A DNA stretch of 64,000 bases, taken from the NCBI RefSeq assembly GCF_910592395.1, contig NC_088318.1, positions 744,001 through 808,000 of the forward strand, given 5' to 3'. Made by a program: the position numbers and the translations under genes. Positions 1 to 13,719 of this stretch are shown piece after piece. The stretch's first letter is position 1; each line of letters opens with the position of its first letter. The notes under the pieces are model-generated. The model did not search any database, was not told the origin of the DNA, and saw only the letters and a list, made by a program, of their open reading frames with translations. The stretch is from Lineus longissimus (lineage: Eukaryota > Nemertea > Pilidiophora > Heteronemertea > Lineidae).

Positions 1-3000
1 CCTATTCAATAAACAGCATTCAAAGGTGTCTCATGAATCTTTATGAAATTTCAAGCCTCGTGTACTCTTGGTTTAATTGATGAGCCTAGCATGACGGGAA
101 ACGTACGAAGCAGCGCGCGACACCGGAAGGAAACAGTGTGGTTTAGACCTCACGCCCGAGAGATCGGAGCTCTCGGTGTCCGAAGGAAACAAAGGTGGCG
201 GCCATATTTATTGCTGCAACTTCATCTTAATCCAGAATCAAATGATTAATGATGAATTTATGACTCGCCTTGTTACAGTACAGCCTTTATTGCTTTGGTT
301 GCCGATTCCTGCATTAAGTGGCTTTATAATATTCAAGCTTCATTGTGGCGTAGTGTTTCACTTCTTGGATGGAAACGCCTTAACCATCTCAGTGTAATGA
401 CTCGGACACATTTGATGGGGACTGGGCGACTTAATAAAGTGGCATTAACCCGTGTGGAATCTTTATTAGATTAGATTGGATCTGGCTCCATCTAAAGGCG
501 GATGGGGTCACTGTCATTTTGTTGACATTGATTTCTTCTATAAAATTATGTTCGTGAAAATACATGATGACTTCAGAGAGAGAGAAGGCCTTCTACAGTC
601 TATCATTCAGAAACAAACCGAAGAATAACTGAAGTAGTTGGTGTCCAAAGATAAAATGCCGATCATCAAACCTCCCTCGTGGCTGCCGCCCTGCCTCTTG
701 TCCAACCCCACCCCGGGCATCATCTCATGGACACCACTTCAAGATCACTGGTCAGTTGAAGTAGCTTGGAACTTTGATTAGCGCAATTTGACAAGGATCG
801 TTGCAGCATGTTTCGCTAGCAATGACATAACACCACTCAGTGATACAAAATCGGGGTCTTTTAAGATTTTAGTAGTTTTAGCGAATATGAAGCACTAAAT
901 CCTAGCTCACTGGGATAGTCTTAAGATTCGCACTACAAAAGAAGGCGTGTTTTACTTTTGTAAGAATTTGGCCAAGATTTATTAGAAAAGACTCATCATA
1001 ATATTGGTTTGTGTATACTCATCTCGTGCAGCTTAAAATAACGATAGATGCAGGTTTAAACAACAACAAGACATCATCTGTGTCATTCAATTTCAGCCTT
1101 AGATTGCATTGAGAGGCAATTTTAGACATCAAGCCACTTGCCTGACCGAGCCCGAGGCATGCGACTGTCATCGACACCACTTGATTATTTCTGGTCACTT
1201 CTCCAGGATAACGGTTAGCCAGCTGATGGACAACAAGTGGATGACCGCAGTTAGCCTCCTCCGCGCCTTGCTTCAAGATAGATGACAACACTTAGCTTTC
1301 TCGACGACCACAACAGTTAGCCTCCTTGGCTTCTTGAGGCATGCTTATTGCTTCTAGTGTGCGAGTTGGGTAACTCTTGGACACTTGTCGAAGGCTCTTT
1401 CCTGAATCAAAGAGTCGATATTTCATCGAACGTGTAGCATTGTATGCATTCAGGGATTTTCGGAAGAAGGACTTGGAAATAGTCCCGGTGATATCATCCA
1501 ATCAGAAGTGCCGAAATATGCGTCCTCGGCGTGCTTATTAGAAATGAGCCAATCAGGAGGCCCAGCTTAGGGTTTGGCTTCGGTCAATTTTGATTTCGGA
1601 AGTGACTTGAAGTGGTTGCTTTGTGTTCCGTCAAAAACCTTTGGCTTCTTTCTGGCTGAGAAAAACACCTGTGGAAACGATCAGTGATTGCAATGCACTA
1701 TTAATGTGTGCAGGTTACACTATCAATAGTCACAATATCGACATGCATTGTTCCTATGCTTCAAAATGACGAAATACTTTAAAAACAACTGAAATTCGAC
1801 CTGTTCGCGCAACTGTAACCTAACTTAAACAAACTTATTGAAACGAAAAATACGAAATTTCATGCCAGGCTGACCATAGCATAAACAACTAAGGCGGGAT
1901 GCGCCCTGTCAGCAAACCATATGTTCACCGTAAACTACCCATTCAAGAGAAGAGGTCACCAAGTGCCAATTTTGTCGCGAACAGCATCCGCTGAAGGTTG
2001 TCAAGTGGCGTGACGAAATGAAAATATTTCATGGGTAGTTGCATTCCTTCTATGTGATACAGTTTACCTTATGGGGAAAAACAAAGGTGGATTTAATGCT
2101 GGGGTTGTTTCATGCAAACTCGTGAGTGCCGCACCTGATGTTGAGTAAGCCAAGGGATGGGTAGACATCCCCGAGGCAATCCATTTGTCATCCTACTTGT
2201 CCTAAACATATTCTTCCTGCGGGGACGTGGCCGACCCACTGCCTTGAAAGTCTAGGCCTACGAGATGGGTGCAAGTGTCTCATGCGTGTATTGGAATCAG
2301 TCTTCTTTGTTTGTATAGATGACCCCGGGGTAGAAGAATTCTATCTGACATTTGGTAGACCATATACATATATAGGTGTTTTTAGCACCGATTGCATGCT
2401 GTGAATGTTCAAAGCAAAAACGAGATTAACTGTTGTTTTGCTTCATTCGGAGATTGATCTTTGACCAAATACACGAAATGTCATCCATGTAAAAATCGTC
2501 GAGATTGCAATGAAAACCGGACAGAGCGCCTAACGTCTCTTTCTGCAGATAGCCACATGACTTCCCGTTGTCATTATGCTTGTTGGGTAACGATTCCTCT
2601 GCAACACCGGGGCTAATCTTGATAGATGTTGCGTCGAATAGGAAAGTCATGCCTGAGTGTCCCCTGGCATGAACTTCCTGTGGCGTCGAGTCTCAATAAA
2701 ACTCTTTTCATGCAGGTATCCATGCGTTTCGCGCTAGGATTCCTGTTTTATAACGACCCACTGTTTCTTTCATTCGGAAAGAATGGCTACATTAGGTACA
2801 GATATCAGAATATTGATCCGACATTGAATGCTTTTGAGCCTTTCCTCGTAATCTCAATCTGACTTCTCATCTACTATTCAACCTCCAAGTCACATTAATA
2901 GATACATTTGACCCGCGCCATTGTTCGCCCTAGGCTTGGCACATGATCATCATGTGATCGCGAGGCAGCGCGTGCAAGCACATAGCATTATTTCACGCCT

Positions 3001-4327
3001 GATTACAGGAGAGTGTGCGAGAGGCCGGGCGGGATGCGAGTATATTGTATCCTTCCGACTGATTTGGCTCACTTGATGCGCTTGTTGCCCAACGAGGCGT
3101 CGTCTGCTTGGAGACGACCGGATCAGCCAAGCAGGGACAGCCGTGTTTAATAATTAATCTCCGTCTATCCCGTTTGATGATTCCTTCCTCAGGATGGCTT
3201 CGAGCAATCTCCTCATGAAACCACAATTATACAATCGATTCCACCTCTGAAAGAGTTGTGCAGAGCGCCATTTTGTACAGTTATTTGGCACCAATACGCT
3301 AGGTTTCTGGTCAGAGTTAAGTTGGAACAAACGGTACTTTTTTCCTTTCATCCAAGCAAGTGTTATTGAAAACATTATAAAAAATCATACCATTTTGTTC
3401 TGCATAAAAGTGCCGTAGGGATTTTATTAAATGTGGATAATACTTACCGCGAGCGGTCTCTGATAAGGAGCCATTTCGCTTTGAATATTTCACGATGTTT
3501 TCCTGACAAAGTGAATGACTGTGAACAATGAAGTTAGATTCGATAGCTACGCATGTTTGGAGGTAATAAGCAGAGCAATATCGTAGTTGTTGTATGATCA
3601 CAATACATCGAGAAGACAAGACGGACGGCGCCCCCACATTGGTGCATCATGATTTCGTTGGCTGATTGCGACATCACACGTACTCGTATTTCGTTCTTTC
3701 ATCGCTGTTCCCGGTGTCACAGAAGGTTCCATGCACAACTTTCCTCCAGCAAAGACATGAGGCTTCCTCTCAGATATTGGCCAATCTGGGGCCTTGTAAG
3801 CTCGATGGCCTATGCATTTTGAGCCGAACAAACATGACAGGTAACTTTTGATTGACCAATATCTGATCGGAGGTTTCATATATTCCTGCTTCAGGAAAGT
3901 GGCAACCACTACGAAAATTAACAGCAAGAGCAAGGCTACAGACAAAATGAGTGATCAATCTTGCCTGTCTCTTGACTTCCCATCCCGGGATCTTACCATT
4001 GATCACTTCTGATCACTATTGACACATGCATTCCAACCGATCTCAATGAGTCACCCTTCCTCATTTGCGTCGCATAAAAGTAAATACTGATTTTCTGTTT
4101 GATTGACTTGATTAGTTTACTAATAACAAGGAACGCGGTGGCTCCGTTTTTAAATTTCTATAGAAGGTTAATTTATTTCAACTTTTGAACACTGTCAAAT
4201 TGATAGCCTTTAAAATAGAAACATCCAAGTATCATGGACAAAGTGCAACTTGACATCATGCAGGCAAATAACCTACGCTTCCAAAGCTTTTTTGTGAAAA
4301 AAATAGTTTAAAAGAAAAAAGGGTAAC
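1..4327. other. Noncoding tract, no gene recognised
   Basis: Open frames here are short, lack recognisable domains and do not link through splice sites into a longer protein. I see no repeat array or RNA gene before the tRNA-like gene that follows. A distant enhancer or an exon of an unseen gene cannot be excluded. Confidence 0.5.
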
Positions 4328-4434
4328 TGCCCAAGGTGAGGATCGAACTCACACAACCTTCGCAGCTGAGCTTGCCCATGTTCAGGAAGTACTGCCTATC
4401 AGTACGACGCGCTGACCGATTGTGCCACTGGGGC
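4328..4434 (-). tRNA. tRNA-Ile-like gene with intron, anticodon reads GAT
   Basis: The minus strand folds as a cloverleaf. The acceptor 5' arm GCCCCAG pairs with CTTGGGC, with one mismatch at the fifth pair. The D-arm region resembles eukaryotic tRNA-Ile. The anticodon stem TCGTA/TGCGA encloses loop C-T-GAT-A. A T arm GTGAG-TTCGATC-CTCAC is present. About 33 nt between anticodon position 37 and 38 sit where tRNA introns lie. Eukaryotic tRNA-Ile-TAT commonly carries an intron at this place and has very similar arms, so this copy looks like a tRNA-Ile-TAT whose first anticodon base is now G. With the acceptor mismatch it could be a minor isoacceptor or a decaying copy. Confidence 0.65.
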
Positions 4435-7400
4435 AGATGATTTCCAAGGGGAAAACACAACTACTACCAACATGAAAAGGAAAATGACAGAAGTGGAAAC
4501 ATGTTAAGCGGGGAGAGCACAATGAGTCTATTTCATTGTCAACTAGAGTCATAATCCGCTGCTGTAATTACAACGATAATTTTTTTGTGGTTGAAGGACG
4601 CGGACCGCGATGCGAAAATCTCCAAATTCCACTTCTAATCCGTGAAAATAGATTTGCTTTACTACATTAAATGTTTACTTCTCCCACTAGAAAGCGATCC
4701 CCGCAGATTTACCAACAAGTTAGTGTTTACTCGCTAACGCCACAACAAAGAGGCAACAGTTAACTGCCGCTAATATCATGAAATAACAGTCAATATTATT
4801 ACTCAGAAGTCAATTTACTAACCATGAGACCATTATAAACCAAATGGGCGTTTATGTACTTAAATGATGCCGCTGATAATAAAACCTGAGTATGTTTTTC
4901 TGAGCCAATCATTTTGTTTACCGCTCTCATAGCGCGAACACTTTGGTCTCGTTTGGTAAGTTTCCGATCGGATATGAATACTCCAGCGTTCATTACGTCA
5001 GCACACTACCACTATTCCACATCGTCAGCATCAAAAAGCGATTTCTTATATAACAATAAGTTTCCATTGTCTGTATGAAATCCCAATGTTTGCCGCCGTA
5101 AAGTCGATGATGATTAATTGCCTTTACCTTCGGCGTCCTGGCCGCTCATCTCGTCCGCGTATTGATTTTAGGGAAACCCATCGAGGCACTTCCGCTTTCA
5201 ATGCACATAAGCGCGCCAAATATGCAAATAGCCTTCTCGTCACTTCCGGTGCGAGTGGGCCGAGAACAATCGTGCCAAGTATATTTGGTGAGATTGGGAG
5301 AGATTTCTTTGTTAGATGCCAGTTTAGCTCATCACCGCTGCTATCCTATTTCGCCATTTTCCATCTAGCCGACTCACGGCCAAAGCAAAAACTGGAGCGA
5401 AGCTACTTTGCTCTGATTGACTCGAGGGTACTCTAAAACTTATGATTCCAACTCACTTGATATGTAACTGCGTTGATGCTCGGCTTGAGTACGGCACGGT
5501 AGGCACTTTGCTCCTGGTCTTTCAGTCACTGCTGATGCTTTCCTAATAGACAGAAATTAAGTTATTCGAAACAGTGGCTTTATTTCATACTGGGTCTGGG
5601 CTCTGGCGCTGAAAACTTTACTATGTTGGTGCAATTATGCTACCACTGTCAGAGTATGTGATTTAAAGAAATATTGCGTTTCTCTGTGAACTCTCGGGCA
5701 AATATGACTGCCAAATGTGAACATTGTTTTGGGTGATAAGAGCCATCTGCTGGCAAGAAGTAGAACTTGACGCCGCACTCCAAGTTCGTTTGTACTCGCA
5801 TGTTCACCTTTATGTAATTATTTATTGATAGTATCACAATAACTATTTTCTAGATAAATGATATCATTGCTATAAATCGAAGCAATTTTCTTGACACCAA
5901 TTGTAATGGATGTCTAATTAGTTTCGAACGGAAAATGGCATGCCGAAACACTTCAACATCTCAAAAGTTTACCTCGATTGTTAATCTTATCTTGTCTATC
6001 GAACCCATTGTCGCGAAACCCGCCTGGAAACGCATCCTTTCGAAGGACATGTCACCCCGGTCGTTCACGGGTCGTTAGACACCAAAAGGAAACAATAGGT
6101 GAAGAGGACAGTAATATATCTCATTTACAGCCCTGTTGTTGTTTAAGAAGACTTCGGCGAGACTCGGATGAGGTTCCGGTAATCTGTTTTCATAAAATGG
6201 ATGACTAGGTTCGTTAGTGCGATGATGAGGGTCGGACTCTCATCACTTCATGGAAGCGGAAGGCGTATCTGCCTCGTAGACTACCAAACTCCAGGAATTC
6301 GACAAGGTGACTTACAGTTTGCCCTTACACAATTTCGACAGAGGCTCTTAACCAAATGCTCAAAAAACTCATCACAACGGGCCGAGAGTGTGTGAATCGG
6401 TTACGTTACTTTGGTTTTCGTCGTTTCGAAACGCCGCCCAGGCCGCAAAAATCCTCTGATTTAGCCCTCCGATAATTAGTGGAGTCATTTTGTTTGACAT
6501 TATGAGTCGACAAATTGATCCAAACCCACCCTCATAATCAAAGCAAGAATGGCAGGCGGTGAAACTTGTCCTTGAGTTCAAAAACTAAGGGAGCTACCCC
6601 CTTTAGGCATATGAGGAAGAGGACAGGAGATTAAGGGTCCATCCCTGGGGTTCCTTAGTCCCTATTTCATCATGTCCATAGTAACCAATATGGAGTGGAC
6701 ACCAGCGTCTATCCACAACATCTGACCACTAAGCGTCCTTCGGAAATCAACTGAGCCAAAACCGGGCCAAATCTACTGCAAAATTCCCATTTTTCGGGTG
6801 TAAGTTGTGGAAAATTTAATAAACAGCTCAGAAGGTTTCCTTATGAATTTCAATGACTGGTCAGGCTATTAAGGTTACTATGGGAGTGTGTTTGACGATT
6901 CGTTAGACACGAATCAAGGTTGGTTTCGACCGTATCTTTTATTTGAGCTGCGTCGGTGGGGAAAAGCAATGTGTTTCTTCCGGGCGGGTTGTTGTGCGTG
7001 CGTGACATCACGTGGCGCGCGATTGGCGGTCTGAAGTCATTGTGTCTAGTTTCACAGGCATAAACATGTTGGAGATGTCAGCCGAATGTCAACTCGCCCC
7101 ACGTTATAATTAGCAGGCAGTGTTAGTAAACCTTGGCTACTGTACGGATGAGTATAGGCGTTAATAACATGGTAGATCTGCGCTCAATGAGGGTAATGAA
7201 GACCTGCCTTGGGCCCCGGACCTAGACCGGAAAACCTTCAGCATCATGCCTTCATTAAAACGAAGCAAGTCGGAGATATAATGACCCTTCCCGGCAGCTA
7301 AGGAGAAAGTCCCAGCTCCCCTTCAGACGCACGCGCGCACGTGTTATGGCTGCGCACGCGCACCGTAGGGTTTCCGCTCCTCAGTTCAAATTATAGGGCC

Positions 7401-8102
7401 CAGAATTTTGATTTACTGTTAGGGGCAACACTCATTTCAAAACTGCCAAATTGACGCCTGTCAAAAAAAAGTAAAGTTTGATGTGGGGATAAAAGATCTT
7501 GACAAAGATGACACATCCGGCTGATTCAGCTTGAGGCAGACTCGTTGTTTTCATCCATTCTGTAGAGGAACAATACAAAATGGCGAAGAGGTCGCAAGCC
7601 GTTACCATTCTCGGTAAAGTCATTCTGAATTTCTATCTGGCAAGTCGCTTTCTCACATTCTCGACCAAGTACATAGAACATTCTAATTAAAAACACATTC
7701 ACTGACGTAATATGTAAAAGAAATGGCTGAGGCTGTTTTCATTTTTCCTATATTAAAATGACATGAAGCCGCACCTGACCCAGCCTGCAGCATGAAGAGC
7801 ATCGTATCGTGTTAGGGATCCCATTCGCTGATATCAACCATAAAAGTTCAAAAGAACCACCAAGAGCGAACTTGCAAAAATCCCTTGATGTTATGAAAAC
7901 TTGTCCTTCCCATCCCCATCACATGAACTCTTGTAGCGTGTCCTAGCCACGCATGGCTACCCCAGCCTGCTCGAGTGCTCTCCAATAGACAAACCAATGG
8001 CTTAATCGAATCAAACGATGGGAAATAACGAAATCACCTCGGCGATAACTGATGGACAAGTCATTCACTTGGTGGTATAGGTAAACTATGATCAATCATT
8101 GA

Positions 8103-8283
8103 GGAGAATTGATGCGGGTCGGCTGATGTTGCAGAGGGGGGGGACTGGTGTCATGACCGGTTTCGAAGTACATGTACATCGTTGCTGTGGGTGATTTGTG
8201 GCCATTTTGGATTTTGGCAGCCATCTTGCATTTTGCTTCAAACATGTAGGAGAGCAAATTGATGCGAATCGGCTAATGTTGTA
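8103..8283. repeat. Imperfect direct repeat, two 30-nt copies about 150 nt apart
   Basis: A segment at 8103-8132 containing ATTGATGCGGGTCGGCTGAT recurs at 8250-8283 as ATTGATGCGAATCGGCTAAT. The spacer includes a G-run and two related blocks ending in TTTTGGCAGCC and TTTTGC. No coding content is seen. Confidence 0.6.
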
Positions 8284-11200
8284 ATGGCGAAGTGGCGTTT
8301 TTCTTGATCAGCTGACAGCTAGCAGATTTGGGTTCAAAACTGGGAAGCTTATATCAACGTCCCTTGCAAACTCGTATTCATGTGACCACAAGGAAACAAG
8401 AATATCCCTCGATTGACATTTCAAAACGCCATCAAACTAAATAACCTGTCATCTCACGTGAAATCTCGAGAACAGAAACTTGATGCCCATCTTTGATCTG
8501 ATTGCAAAATATTGGAGTGAAGAACAAAGATTGGAAGATGACGATGTCACCCAACAATATGTCTCGGGGAGCGCGCGCGTGCCAAGGAATAATTATCAGT
8601 CAACTCAGTCTAACTTTGAAAGTGATACGGTAAATGGTCCAAATGGCTAAATAAGCAGAATATGGGGTAATTGGAGCGTATTAATTGACTCTGTGACGGA
8701 GCTAATAATACACCGCTAGTTTGAGAAGATAAAGTGACGGGAGACGTTCATTGGCCTTTGTTTCGACCACGCCATGTCAACATTGTCGCCAATCCCGATG
8801 AAGTGCCCGGATGAAGTTTCTGGTGACATGACTACTCTCGCCTACTGTCGTTGAGGGGCAAACTATGCAAGGATCTGCTGTAAACATGTGATTGAGTCTG
8901 CATGCCCAATAAGGAACTAGTTTGCTTTTCCTAACCTAAAAACGCCCAAAAGGGGGCTCAGCCGGGATTCGTTTCTTTAGACGCATTTCAAAGTGTTTCT
9001 TCTGCCTCTCATTCTCAACCACTAAGCTGTACTTGCCTCTGAAAAAGAGCTCTGGTTAAAGAATGCTACGCAATCTCTGTACCCCCTAGGAAAGTTGGCT
9101 CTCCCTTGCCTAATGAACTGTCCTGATGCTCGTTGATGGTGCGTGTCCCGGCCGATCAGCGTACCATATTGCCACGGCTATGTCAACACAAGTTACAAGG
9201 TAGCGCGCTAGATCAGGATACGCTCATCAGCAAGCTTTGAGAAGGGGACGAAAATAAACATAGAGAGGAAATGGGCGAGGAAATCAGTTTAAATGGAAAG
9301 AAGAGGGGAAAGGAAGGCGGAAGATTGGTCATAAAATGGCGGTATTATTTGGTGGCGAGAGTTGATTGCGATAAATTGTTGACAGTTTTGTGCGGCAGTT
9401 TGCAGTTGGTGGTGATAGTAGATGCCGTTGATTCATAGCTTAGATTCTCATATTTTTATCATCAATCATCGATCAACGGTGAAAGGTTTTGCGGTTTTCG
9501 AAATTGAAATAGATTGAGGTGAGTAGTTTGGCAATGTCAGCAAACAAATTACCGCATTCAAAGATTTTCGACGGTATAAAATGTTTTACACAGGTTAGCA
9601 TTCAAGCACCAAGTCGAATTCTTGATTGGTGCGTTCGTCCCTGGCAAAACAAACTTACTCCGTCGATGCACTTGAGAAGTAATCACCAATAACCTCATTC
9701 GTAAGTGTTGCTGGCGGTGGACTATAAAGTTATTGTCCTACTCGCCCTTGTATAAACTCAAAAGAATTGAGTATTACAATCAGCCACCTTAGATGGAAAC
9801 TCATTGTCTCTAGAAGCAGACGATCTCATTGCGTATTGAACCGCCGTCACGCGGCTGTTTCCCGGACAACGAATCAAAACAGACAGGTAGAAATTAGAAC
9901 GGGAAATTACCACGAAGAGAAATAAGGGATGGAGGAAGACGTGCTAATTCTGTTGTTTATAAAATTTGGAACGGAATCGTGACTTGAAACTTGAAGGCGG
10001 AATTCCGAATGGAAGAGAGTGATTTTCAAACGACTACCGCTTGGGAAGATTGGATGTGAGAGGCCATTTCCGGTGGACTGTGATTAGTCAATTTCAAAAT
10101 CTGCCAAATGTTGCTTTTTAGGGCGGCAATTCGGCAGCAGAGGTCATCAAGCATCCAATTCATCAATTAGACCGGAGGGTGGAGTGGTGCTTGGAAGATT
10201 GTTACCTCTTTTTCATAGAAACGAAAAAGTAATAACATGCCAATTTTCTATTGACAATACAAAATATATCAAGATCCTTCTTATGCAACCCGGCCAAACG
10301 TTGTACGTTGGTGTATCCGTATCTCCGGGAACACATTGGACATCTCCGTCATCGCACAGTAGATTTGGCTTGTGAAATAGTAACGTTTATGATTGGCTGT
10401 CGTGAGTGTGACGTCATGTAAGGTGAAGTAGTAGCAATTTGTGCGTTGGCATCGAAATCGTTGAAAGTGTTGGGATATCTTGTCCCATATCGATTGATTT
10501 CATCCCATCATTACAAGCATCACGACCTTGGGCCATCCTACCAGCGTCAACACGGCAAAAGCCAATCATTGTTTATTACCGAGTACGCCATGATCTTTAG
10601 AGTAATACAAAACGCCTTCTTGCATATCACATTGCGTCTTTCCTGGACGCCCGGGGGAACAATACCGCAGCAATAACAGAGACGCCCCGGATTGGCTTAG
10701 ATGAAATCAGATATCACGGAGAATTCAATACATCTAAACGGTTCCGTTATTTCGCGGCTATTACCTGCCTTATTCGCAACATTAGGTAGTTTTGCCCGCA
10801 GAAAGATTGTATCACGGTGTCGCCGTATTAGCCGAACTGGCCCCAAGCGACACCTCAGGTCCGGCAATGTAATAAACTCATGACGAGTCTGTAACTAACC
10901 ACACAAGAAAAGTTCTGTTTTCCCCCAGTTCGCCCAAAGATATCACCCCTCATCCTCATTTGTTTTATTATGTTTGTTTTAATCAAGGTTTCATTGGCTG
11001 TTGTTCGTATTCCACTTCGCCACCCAAACGTTATTCGCCGCCATTTCGCCTTCAGGTACCCGGATTTGTAAACAAGTGTGTCGTGGAATAGGATGTCTTG
11101 GATAGCAGAGGTTGCGCGTAGGACGATTCTGTTTATGTCTTGCGCTCTTTGTGTCCTTCCTCGGTAATGGCCAAATCAGAAGCCCATTATCCTGTATCGC

Positions 11201-13613
11201 CTGTACTGTTGCTGTATTGAACCAATCACAACAGAGCAATGCCATGTTTTTTTCGGTCACTCTGCTTAAGGAAGCGGTAAAAAAAAGCACCAATTCCACT
11301 GGCTGACCGACCTGAAGGACCAGGATGTTGGCGAATGTGTGAGTGCTGGAATTGCTCAGAACAGACGACACACACTCTTTGATTCGGTCATATCATCAGC
11401 TGGTTGATCAGCAGGAGAGTATCAAGATGGTTGAAGATACATCTATGAACGACTGATCAAATCGGCAGCTAATAAATCGGAACATTCGACTCTGGAGGTG
11501 GTGCAAAATGAGTCACACAGCTTAGAAGGTGGAGGGACTACATGTACATCGGATGTCACGTGACACAACAAGGCTCACTAATGGCTGCCACCATCTTGCT
11601 AATTATCAGCGATCATCTGTTAGATGATGGTGTTGACATCTTGCCTGAGGCTTCGAGCAATGTTGGCTAAATAATCGCGCTAATTATTGGCACATTTGGC
11701 CAATATCTCTCGCTCTTACAACCCAATTATAGTAGTTAGCTGTGGTAGTAATGGCAACCCAAGCTAGCAGCATCAGCAGCACTTAGCAAGGTTTTACAAG
11801 CCGTTCAGAGTGTAAGGATGATTTTTTCTACATTATCAGACTTCCTGTTCTCTGGATGAGATGCTTGGGCTACATAGTGCGAAGGAAATAAGGAGAGAAG
11901 AAAACGAGGTGGCTCGCGTTTCTTGGGATAGGTAATGCATGATTTTTTTGCGCTTGTCGGTAAATGGTTTATGAGAAAGTTGATGGCTTCATGTAAAGTA
12001 TATGTCAATTTCCGAAGTTACGCATATATCTCGCAAGTGACGCTGATTACTTCAGAGTATCCTTTTCAATTTCGAGTTGACCATGGACTACATCATCTTG
12101 ATAATCATTATTCATTTTCCATGCTTGATTTACGCCAACATTATTCGTTTGACGTTAAAATATGGCTCAGTAACCTATCACTCAGGTTAGGAGAATATTA
12201 TGAAATGAAAAGGTTGAGAAGAAAAAAGGATACCCAGCCGACGAAAACTTCTTCCTTAATCTCTGAGGCTCGATCGGGTCTCAGTGAAGATTCTCGCGCC
12301 AAAACTCTTTCCTCCGAAATGGGAATGAAGAGGTCATCCTTTGCCGACAGGTGAACTTTATCATTCACACATCGAGTTTCTTTGATGTGGACCGAGTGAG
12401 GTAGTTATTGCCCTCATTCTCCAACAGTTCTTTTCCCTACCACCGAAGCTTTCAAACAAAAGTTCGGCAGCATCCAAGTGAATGTCTTATTGTTGCTCCC
12501 CGGGATCGCTCCGTGGAGACCAGTCTCTCCTCCTTGTGCATTTCCCCGTTCTGAGCGCCACCGCCGACAACCAGCAACATCACTCGCCTGATAGCTCAGT
12601 CACCGGGATTCGATTGTTCAAGCCTCGCTCTTTGAGCCTGAAGCGGTGATTACGACCGCGGAGCCGATAAAAACACTCTCGATTACTCTTGGCAACACTC
12701 TCTTATCTTTCTTTCTATTAATTTATAGCCGGGCCGACTAGAACACGAACAATACACGCCTAATCATTCATTTTGGGATTTGCAGATTTTCATTGATTTC
12801 TGAGCGTTATCTGATGTTATTAGTAGACAGTTTGCTGAAATATGGCTCAATCCTCGTTGATGGAGAACGTCACTTCTGCATTAAGAACGAGAGTGACGTC
12901 CCGCAAAATCTCGTCTTTGAAGTAACGTCTCTTTGATGTCGCGTTCTGGTCGATTTGTTGTGTCCTCTGAGTGTCGCTTTGAAACATCGGTCAAGTTCCT
13001 CTCCTAGAAACGAAGTATTTTTTGGAGTTATCTAATTAACACCTCCAAGGCACACCTATCGACGAGGTAATGGCTCATTTATATTCATGAGCTCTAGCGA
13101 CAAGATTGTTACATCTCGGATGGACGAAATTAAATCTCGGCAATGACGTGAGAGACAGAGGCTATCCATTCGATCTAATCAACCAGTAGACTACAGAATG
13201 TTCAATATCTCAATCAGAGATTTGATTTCTCTTCATTCTCCTTGTAAACATTCACAAACAGACGATGAGGTGTGTCGTCTGCGTAAAGTTGCTTGCCGTC
13301 AAGTGGCAGGTCTCCTGTCGTAAATGGCGATTACAAACTCCATTTTTTGGGCAAATTTATTCATGGCCATTTATGTTCATCATTATCTGACATCCTGGGC
13401 TGCGATAACCAGATTTGCGACACTTACAAATGGTTATTGTGGGGAACGTACTTATTATTGATTGGGCGCCGTGACCTAACTGACTTCACGATGCTCGGGG
13501 AGCGGGTCGAATAGGGTGGGACGTTTAGGGAACAGAATAAACTGGAATCAAACGTTAGCCTGTTGCAGAAGACGTCTCAACGGTAGGGTGAGGTTATCAA
13601 CTCTTCAATGATA

Positions 13614-13719
13614 TCCGATCCCTGATTCACAGTATAATATCAGATCCAGCACCAATCATAGTTCCATCCGATCCCTGATACCCAGTATAATATCAGATCC
13701 AGCACCAATCATAGTTCCA
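13614..13719. repeat. Tandem duplication, two copies of a 53-bp unit
   Basis: Unit one (13614-13666) and unit two (13667-13719) are identical except for a few bases near CCCTGATTCACAG versus CCCTGATACCCAG. The near identity indicates a recent duplication. Confidence 0.9.

Noticed and set aside
10991..11371. 126-codon open frame on the minus strand
   Set aside because: No recognisable motif, and nothing on either side splices to it.
11935..12354. 139-codon open frame on the plus strand
   Set aside because: No domain, no signal peptide, no partner exons; composition like the surrounding noncoding DNA.
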